Shown: positions 50,641 to 56,375 of the stretch, one piece after another
How the letters are laid out: every line of letters starts with the position of its first letter
Position numbering within the stretch: the first letter of the stretch is position 1
Source: JANSWP01 sp041941305
Lineage (GTDB): Bacteria; Bacteroidota; Bacteroidia; Chitinophagales; Saprospiraceae
DNA: 56,375 bases
Assembly: GCA_041941305.1 (NCBI GenBank)
Contig: JBGTQJ010000061.1
Location: 1 to 56,375, forward strand
Direction of reading: 5' to 3'
Translations under genes and position numbers: made by a program
Notes under the pieces: model-generated
What the model saw: only the letters and a program-made list of their open reading frames with translations
Told to the model about the DNA's origin: nothing
Databases searched by the model: none

Positions 50641-53538
50641 TTGAAGACAAAATCTGTCATATTCAGCATTTTCTTCTGCCTGTTTGCATTTTTGGCAAAT
50701 ACCCAATCTCCATTTTTTAAAACACATCAATTTGGAGAAACCTATCGAAATGCAAAAATTGAATTAATTTTTGAAGCCCAAAACAGTTTGCTTTGGTTTG
50801 GAACTTCCCAGGGTTTGTTTTCTTATGATGGATTGGAATTTGTCCCTTTTTTGAAGCATGACTCAACCAGTAACCATGTCCGGGCAATTTTTCAGGATTC
50901 CAATGGACAAATGTGGGTAGGTTACAATGATGGTTCTATAGCCTATATGGAAAAACTGCAATTGAAAAACTGGGTGCCTGAAGAAGGCACTCCTGTAGTC
51001 GCTATCACTGGCTTTCAGGAAGATTCATTGGGGTGGTTTTGGATTGCAACTTATGGAGAAGGCATCTATTACAAAGACGAAAACCACCTTTACAATATCA
51101 ACACGGATGATGGCTTATTGGGAGATGATATTTATGTAATGACTAAAGATAAATTGGGCAGGATTTGGGTCGGAACAGATGGCGGAATAAGTATTTGTAG
51201 CATTGAAGATGGGAAAAAAATCCTAAAGAATCTGACCCCTGAAGATGGCTTGCCGGATGATATTGTACGAGAAATAATCCCGGATGAAAAAGGCAATTTT
51301 TGGATTGGGACTTATGATAAAGGTGTTTCTTTCTATGACTTCGAGAAAGGTCAATTCCACAACCCTGTTCCCAACTGGGATCAAGGCATTGTGAGTAAAT
51401 TAGAACTTTTTAAAGATAAGGAATTGTGGATTGGAACCGAAGGAAATGGGGTTTGGCTATTGTCTCTACTCAATGGAAACCTTCAGACCCTTTCTGGTCA
51501 AAATCAGTTATCTGGCTCAAAAATTCACGATTTACATAAGGACATTGAAGGAAACATTTGGGTCATCTCCAACCTTCACGGTATTTGTCATGCCAACCGC
51601 CAATTTGAATTTATTGATACCGAATTTGAGAATACTCAAACCATCTTTGCAGACAAAGACAATTTGGTTTGGATAGGAACTAATATTGGATTGTTTACCC
51701 ACCATTTGGATGAATTCGGGAATAGTGTTTTTAGACAACACTTAAAAAATTACAACCTCAATGTCATTAGCCTTTTTGAAGATAAATATGGGAATCTATG
51801 GATAGGCACTTTTGGAGATGGTTTATATGTTTTTAATAAAAATTCAAATAAAATCCGCCGGCTGACTGAAAAAGCTGGATTGACAAATGGAAGCATTTTG
51901 TCTATAAATGGTAATAATCAGAAGGTTTGGTTGGCCACCTTGGGGGGGGTGACAGAAATTCTGTTGAACGATGATTTATTGAACTTTAATGAGTTAAACA
52001 TTCAAAATTTCAATCATGAGGATGGCTTAGGCACCAATTTTATTTACAAAGTATTTATCGATACCCAGGAAAGGTTGTGGTTTGCAACAGATGGAAATGG
52101 CATTAGCCTTTTGGAAAATGGAATCATTACCAATTATCAAAAAGCTGCCCATACCCACGAAGGAGAAACCCATACAGAGGATATTGAGCTCAAAACGGTT
52201 TATTCAATTACTGAAGACAAGCAGGGGCATATTTGGTTGAGCACTGCCAAAAAAGGGATTTTTGAATTTGATGGCGAAAAGTTTGAACATTTAACCGTAA
52301 AGGAAGGTATTCGAGATTTAGCGATTACAAGTTTAATAACAGATGTAAAAGGCAATATTTTAATAGTGCATCCTACAGGTTTGGATATTTTAACACCAGA
52401 AACCCATCACTTAATTTATTACGATAATGAAGTTGGCATAGAAAATATAGATCCCCACCAAAATGCAGTTTGTACAGACCAACATAACAATATTTGGATA
52501 GGGTGTAAAAATGGCATCATTAAATATATTCCATTGAAGGAAGATCTTGAAATACATCCCCGCACTCGATTAAACAATGTATCAATATTTCTAGAACCTA
52601 TTGATTTCCAATCGAATACCACTTTCTCTTTCAATCAAAACAACCTGGTTTTTGAATATCTCGGTTTATGGTATACCGATCCTGGAACTGTAAAATACCG
52701 TTATCAACTGGTCGGTCATGATAGAGATTGGATTTTCTCAAAAGACCGTAAGGTTACCTATTCCAACCTTGATCCTGGGAAGTATTCTTTCAATGTTACA
52801 AGTACTGAAAACGATGCCTGGCTGGATGAGCCTATTATTAGTTATTCTTTTGAAGTTTTACCTCCCATCTGGCAACGCTGGTGGTTTGTTTTAATGGCAA
52901 TCCTAGCAGGAAGTGGTATATTTTATTGGTATCAGAAGGCACGAGACGAGCGGCTTCAAAGGGTAAATTTGCTGGAGCGGGAAAAAGCAGAAAGCAACCT
53001 CGCTGCCCTCAAGGCCCAAATTAACCCACATTTTTTATTCAATAGTTTTAATACCCTGGTAACAGCCATTGAAGAAGACCCACATTCTGCTGTGGAGTAT
53101 GTAGAAAAGTTGTCTGATTTTTATAGAACCACGCTCGAATATCGTGACAAGGAAGTGATTCCCTTAGAAGAAGAATTAGAGTTGGTAAAAAATTATACCT
53201 ATTTATTGGAGCGTAGATTTGGGAATAATTTCAAAGTGAATTTAGATTTGAATGGTCACAAAATTTATCTTGCTCCACTCACCCTGCAAATATTATTGGA
53301 GAATGCCGTTAAGCATAATGTCATCTCTAAACGCAAGCCGCTTATTATTGATATTGGTATGAAGGGAAAGGACTATCTGACTATTGAAAATAATTTACAG
53401 CCCAAATTAAGAACCGAAAAATCGACTCATTTTGGCTTGCAAAGTTTGGTCAAAAGATATGAACTATTGACAGGAAAGAAGCTGATTATAGAGGAAACAG
53501 AGCAAAAGTTTCGAGTAGAAATACCTGTTGTATCCTAA
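50641..53538 (+). CDS. Propeller/YYY sensor histidine kinase (LytS-type His_kinase)
   Basis: 965 residues from TTG 50641 (signal peptide to ANTQ). Residues ~25-650 are two-component-regulator propeller repeats (LWFGTSQGLFSYDG, WIGTYDKGVSFYD, LWIGTFGDGLYVF); ~655-730 is a Y_Y_Y domain; one membrane helix (WWFVLMAILAGSGIFYW, ~750); then the LytS-like kinase core LKAQINPHFLFNSFNTL with phospho-His at ~796, and a HATPase with LLENAVKHNV. Partner of the LytTR regulator at 53591. The ligand is unknown; the YceI proteins upstream suggest an envelope lipid or quinone cue. Confidence 0.92.
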   Translation: MKTKSVIFSIFFCLFAFLANTQSPFFKTHQFGETYRNAKIELIFEAQNSLLWFGTSQGLFSYDGLEFVPFLKHDSTSNHVRAIFQDSNGQMWVGYNDGSIAYMEKLQLKNWVPEEGTPVVAITGFQEDSLGWFWIATYGEGIYYKDENHLYNINTDDGLLGDDIYVMTKDKLGRIWVGTDGGISICSIEDGKKILKNLTPEDGLPDDIVREIIPDEKGNFWIGTYDKGVSFYDFEKGQFHNPVPNWDQGIVSKLELFKDKELWIGTEGNGVWLLSLLNGNLQTLSGQNQLSGSKIHDLHKDIEGNIWVISNLHGICHANRQFEFIDTEFENTQTIFADKDNLVWIGTNIGLFTHHLDEFGNSVFRQHLKNYNLNVISLFEDKYGNLWIGTFGDGLYVFNKNSNKIRRLTEKAGLTNGSILSINGNNQKVWLATLGGVTEILLNDDLLNFNELNIQNFNHEDGLGTNFIYKVFIDTQERLWFATDGNGISLLENGIITNYQKAAHTHEGETHTEDIELKTVYSITEDKQGHIWLSTAKKGIFEFDGEKFEHLTVKEGIRDLAITSLITDVKGNILIVHPTGLDILTPETHHLIYYDNEVGIENIDPHQNAVCTDQHNNIWIGCKNGIIKYIPLKEDLEIHPRTRLNNVSIFLEPIDFQSNTTFSFNQNNLVFEYLGLWYTDPGTVKYRYQLVGHDRDWIFSKDRKVTYSNLDPGKYSFNVTSTENDAWLDEPIISYSFEVLPPIWQRWWFVLMAILAGSGIFYWYQKARDERLQRVNLLEREKAESNLAALKAQINPHFLFNSFNTLVTAIEEDPHSAVEYVEKLSDFYRTTLEYRDKEVIPLEEELELVKNYTYLLERRFGNNFKVNLDLNGHKIYLAPLTLQILLENAVKHNVISKRKPLIIDIGMKGKDYLTIENNLQPKLRTEKSTHFGLQSLVKRYELLTGKKLIIEETEQKFRVEIPVVS

Positions 53539-53573
53539 GCTTGTCGACTTCAGCTGCCTGAAGTCGACAAGCT
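53538..53573 (+). repeat. Perfect 16-bp hairpin between kinase and regulator genes
   Basis: AGCTTGTCGACTTCAG (53538-53553) and CTGAAGTCGACAAGCT (53558-53573), loop CTGC, directly overlapping the end of the kinase gene. Inside an operon, so probably partial termination or mRNA processing. Confidence 0.8.
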
Positions 53574-53590
53574 AGTAAATGGGAAGAATA

Positions 53591-54349
53591 ATGAAAACAC
53601 TTATTATCGAAGATGAAGTAGCTGCTGTCCGCAGGTTATCAAAACTGATTTTGGATATCGATTCGAGTATACAAATACTGGACGATTTGGATAGCATCGA
53701 ACAAAGCCTGAATTGGCTCAAAAACAATCCAATGCCTGATTTGATCTTTATGGACATTCACCTGGCAGATGGAGCAAGTTTTGAGATTTTCAACCATTTC
53801 GAAATTAATAAGCCAATCATATTCACAACTGCTTATAATCAATATGCCATTCAGGCATTTAAGGTCAATACAATTGATTATTTGTTAAAGCCCATTAAAA
53901 AAGCAGAATTGGAAACGGCTTTGAATAAATACAGAAAATGGTCCAGATCGCAAGCTTTTGATTATAGAGCCTTGGCAAAAGAAATGAATCGCGATGAATA
54001 TAACAAACGTTTTCTGATTCGCTTTGGACAGCAAATTAGAGTGGTTGAAATGCGAGACTGTGCCTATTTTTATACTCAAGACAAAGTCACTTTTTTGGTA
54101 AACAAGAAGGGCAAACGTTATCCCATCGATTACTCTCTAGAAAAATTGGAAGAAATGACGGACCCTCATGGTTTCTTTAGAATTAACCGCCAATTTTTAG
54201 TTAATATTGAGGCAATCAATGAAATGTATGCTTACTCAAAATCCAGAGTAAAAATAGACCTTGAACCGCCTTGTGACTTGGATACCGTGGTTAGTACAGA
54301 ACGGTCTCCTCACTTCAAAAAGTGGTTGGTAGGAGAATTACAAAATTAG
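53591..54349 (+). CDS. LytTR-family response regulator
   Basis: Start set at ATG 53591 (MKTLIIEDEVAAV), which has GGGAAG upstream; ATG 53579 is an alternative. Receiver domain: acidic pocket E7-D8, phospho-acceptor D55 (LIFMDIHLADG), T80 (FTTAY), K100 (LLKPIKK). DNA-binding LytTR domain from ~150: FLIRFGQQIRVVEMRDCAYFY, FRINRQFLVNIEAI. It binds direct repeats with ~21-bp spacing in known cases, the spacing of the TGARTGGGAA tandems at 38418 and 45604. Confidence 0.95.
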   Translation: MKTLIIEDEVAAVRRLSKLILDIDSSIQILDDLDSIEQSLNWLKNNPMPDLIFMDIHLADGASFEIFNHFEINKPIIFTTAYNQYAIQAFKVNTIDYLLKPIKKAELETALNKYRKWSRSQAFDYRALAKEMNRDEYNKRFLIRFGQQIRVVEMRDCAYFYTQDKVTFLVNKKGKRYPIDYSLEKLEEMTDPHGFFRINRQFLVNIEAINEMYAYSKSRVKIDLEPPCDLDTVVSTERSPHFKKWLVGELQN

Positions 54350-54361
54350 CTGCACAAAAAC

Positions 54362-54393
54362 AGCTATCCCGATGGACCTCTATCGGGATAGCT
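54362..54393 (+). terminator. Hairpin after the LytTR regulator
   Basis: AGCTATCCCGAT (54362-54373) pairs with ATCGGGATAGCT (54382-54393); T-rich bases follow. It ends the YceI/kinase/regulator operon. Confidence 0.8.
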
Positions 54394-54469
54394 TTACCGT
54401 ACATTCAAGAAAGTATTAACATGAAAAAAATCTCATTTTATATATTTTCTAATTTGTTTGAACTTCACA

Positions 54470-56074
54470 TCAAAACCGCTTAATAATCTTTGCATTAAAG
54501 CGATGATACACTTGATTGGTATTGTCAAAAACGCCTTCATAATAAAGATACAATGACAAGTGCCTCTGAATTCTGAAATTCAAACTCGCCCCTCCAATAT
54601 TTTGATGCAGTACCCTGTCTCCAATTTTATATTTATAATCTACCCAGCGGTAATAACCTTCGGCACTCAGCTTACCTCGTATGATTTCTTTAGACAATCG
54701 CACTCCAAAAACCTGACTATCCAGAAAATCGGTTTGTAGGAAATTAGCTCTCAGCGTAGCTCTGGCTTTGATAAAGGGTATTTTGCTAAAAGTGACATAA
54801 CCATTGAGGTTCCGAGAAGGATTTGCCCTGCTTTTTTGATAGCGCATGCTGGCATTGAGTCCCCAGGAAATGGTTCTTGTAGCTCGGTGACTGATGCCAA
54901 AACGAAATCCCTGACGGGTTTCATCTTCTATCAACTGATCAATAAAGTTTTTATAAGATTCGTAATAGATAATATTTTTCCGATTGTCATAAGAAGCAGA
55001 AATGCGCCATTTTCGATTGATTCGGTAGCGCAAAGAGACAAATAGATTGGTCAACTGGGCAGCATTCTTTGCCTCATTATTGATGTTTTCGTAAAGATCA
55101 ACTTCGAAGGAGCCAAAAACATTTAAGTTTTTTGCCAACTGGCTGGAGTGCTGAAAATAGACAAATCTTCTATCCGTTTTTCCCTTATTCATTTGCTGGA
55201 CAGCACCAAGGGTAGTTGTGGCATATTTTCCCGGAATGTTAGAAGTATGGCTGACATAAGCTCCAAATTGTAGCAAGTTAAAATCGAAGCGATAGTCTTG
55301 GAAACTTGGACGCGTGCCGACTATGGCTCCCACTTGAAAATTGCCAAAGCCTTTTTCGTACTGAAAACCATCAATGGCACCCATGCTCGAAAATTTGGGG
55401 TTGATCTTCCGACCAAAAGTCAGGCTTGAACTTTTATCAAAATCGTATTTTACAGAAAGGGAATAGACCTTCAAAGCATCAGCGATATTGATGGAATCAC
55501 CAGCCGTATGCCGAAAAGTGATGTAGTTTTCCGTAGACCATCGCGAATTGTTCAAATTATAACCTCTAAAAGAGAAGGCATAGCGCATCCGATGACTATT
55601 CCTGTAATCTGATAGATTGCTATAGGAAGCAGCCGATATACGCCCTTTGATTTTCTCTTTAAATAAGACTTCTTCTTCTTCGGCTTCGGGTTGAGGTGCA
55701 ATTGGTTGGTCAATAAGGGGTCGGTCTGCTTCCACTGGAAAGGGTTCTTCTTCTTTTACTTCTTTGGGCACTTCTTTCACAATAATGCTTTGAGCAATAA
55801 TTTCATCACCCACTTTGAAATCCTGTCCATTGACGGGTGAACAAACGGTGGACGAAGAAGATTTGTTATCCACAACCAACGCAGGAAGCAGTGTCCCGTT
55901 TATATCTAAAAACAATGTATCTCCAACATTTATATTTTTGGTCGAAGGAAACTTCACATAAACGTTTCGAGAAGAAACAAAAGACACATTTCCCTTTTCC
56001 AGAACGACCTCAGTCTGTCCATGTAATGAAAATGCAAAAAGCAAAAAGACAAATATTTGAATGATGTTTTTCAT
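54470..56074 (-). CDS. Outer-membrane beta-barrel protein with periplasmic N-domain
   Basis: Start at ATG 56074 (MKNIIQIFVFLLFAFSLHGQ, signal peptide); the longer frame runs into a hairpin repeat. Residues ~20-110 form a small beta domain (NVSFVSSRNVYVKFPSTKNINVGDTLFL, KVGDEIIAQ), then an acidic/Pro linker, then a ~370-residue barrel of amphipathic strands ending in FNAKIIKRF. Family not recognised; convergent with the LytTR regulator. Confidence 0.65.
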   Translation of the reverse strand: MKNIIQIFVFLLFAFSLHGQTEVVLEKGNVSFVSSRNVYVKFPSTKNINVGDTLFLDINGTLLPALVVDNKSSSSTVCSPVNGQDFKVGDEIIAQSIIVKEVPKEVKEEEPFPVEADRPLIDQPIAPQPEAEEEEVLFKEKIKGRISAASYSNLSDYRNSHRMRYAFSFRGYNLNNSRWSTENYITFRHTAGDSINIADALKVYSLSVKYDFDKSSSLTFGRKINPKFSSMGAIDGFQYEKGFGNFQVGAIVGTRPSFQDYRFDFNLLQFGAYVSHTSNIPGKYATTTLGAVQQMNKGKTDRRFVYFQHSSQLAKNLNVFGSFEVDLYENINNEAKNAAQLTNLFVSLRYRINRKWRISASYDNRKNIIYYESYKNFIDQLIEDETRQGFRFGISHRATRTISWGLNASMRYQKSRANPSRNLNGYVTFSKIPFIKARATLRANFLQTDFLDSQVFGVRLSKEIIRGKLSAEGYYRWVDYKYKIGDRVLHQNIGGASLNFRIQRHLSLYLYYEGVFDNTNQVYHRFNAKIIKRF

Positions 56075-56107
56075 GGACGGATGATGAGTTCTGAGTTCCC
56101 TGTTCAG

Positions 56108-56136
56108 GGTTCTGAGTTGAGTCACTTCAGAATCCC
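56108..56136. repeat. Short word-repeat hairpin upstream of the barrel gene
   Basis: Imperfect stem GGTTCTGAGT / ACTTCAGAATCC around GAGTC, preceded by more GTTCTGAGTT and CCCTGTTCAGGG words from 56087 on. Confidence 0.5.
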
Positions 56137-56237
56137 GAGCAGTCTTATTTCTTAATTACAATTTTAATGCATGATTAATTTTTCCGTTTTGCAAAACCTG
56201 CTGAATAAGAAAAAAAGAGGGCTGAAAGGGTTTTGGT

Positions 56238-56322
56238 TAAGTCTAAGTTTAAGATTAAGGCTAAGTTTAAGCCTGACGTCAATTTTTTAAACTTAAACTT
56301 GACCTTAAACTTAGACTTAGAC
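56238..56322. repeat. Word-repeat hairpin near the right edge
   Basis: GTCTAAGTTTAAG (56240-56252) pairs with CTTAAACTTAGAC (56304-56316); both arms iterate AAGTTTAAG-like words around CAATTTTTTAAACTT. It closely resembles the hairpin at 15174-15241. The rest of 56126-56375 shows no gene. Confidence 0.7.
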
Positions 56323-56375
56323 TGACTTTGTTGCATGGCTATTCCCAAAAGAATGAGCTAGCCTTTTAAAAGCGA

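Overview
The window reads as a moderately AT-rich chromosomal segment of a Bacteroidota bacterium, most likely Saprospiria or a close relative. The reasons are a type IX secretion C-terminal sorting domain, a TonB receptor with an N-terminal carboxypeptidase-regulatory-like domain, an imelysin/DUF4856/HTTM iron-type operon, a fused ResB-CcsA cytochrome c maturation protein, a YYY-propeller sensor kinase with a LytTR regulator, and a lone lycopene cyclase. A run of 7 Ns at 18175-18181 shows a draft assembly. I saw no rRNA, tRNA or CRISPR array.

Layout. 1-5820: a partial gene tail, two doubtful tiny ORFs, a PlsC/GNAT glycine-lipid-type acyltransferase whose PlsC half looks degenerate, a small barrel protein with a tandemly duplicated tail, a hydrolase-OsmC fusion and a GT39-like glycosyltransferase. 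5920-10547: an AT-rich accessory stretch resembling a small defence island: ABC-type ATPase plus TOPRIM (DUF4276-like) protein, XRE/ImmA metallopeptidase plus PIN nuclease, a small hypothetical and a DinB-like protein. 10610-15651: a T9SS-exported PDZ protein, a BlaR1-like M56 sensor protease and its BlaI-like repressor, with three palindromic operators. 15958-17941: a DUF1080 lipoprotein and a Gfo/Idh/MocA oxidoreductase, probably sugar catabolism. 18397-25138: a LolA-like protein, two FtsX-type permeases, a LolD/MacB-type ATPase, an SRPBCC protein and an outer-membrane barrel, divergent from a GbsR/MarR-type regulator; this looks like an envelope lipid-trafficking unit. 25539-31954: an iron-type operon (DUF4856 lipoprotein, imelysin, HTTM/vitamin-K-carboxylase-like protein, TonB receptor). 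32486-33628: lycopene cyclase. 33639-45398: a cytochrome locus, with a 2295-residue protein carrying 91 CxxCH motifs by my count, an OB-fold lipoprotein, fused CcsBA and a small membrane protein. 45813-46344: a RelE/ParE toxin-antitoxin pair. 46616-56074: an LRR protein, a B3/B4-domain protein, two tandem YceI proteins, a sensor kinase, a LytTR regulator and an outer-membrane barrel.

Most striking signals: (i) the roughly 91-heme giant cytochrome; (ii) a tandem direct repeat TGARTGGGAA with exact 21-bp spacing upstream of both that cytochrome and the neighbouring lipoprotein, geometry typical of a LytTR-like activator site; (iii) many intergenic hairpins built by iterating one short word and its complement; (iv) two inverted copies of a ~207-bp MITE-like element with ends TAAGCACCAA/TTGGTGCTTA. 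All family assignments come from reading motifs by eye; none was tested by a database search.
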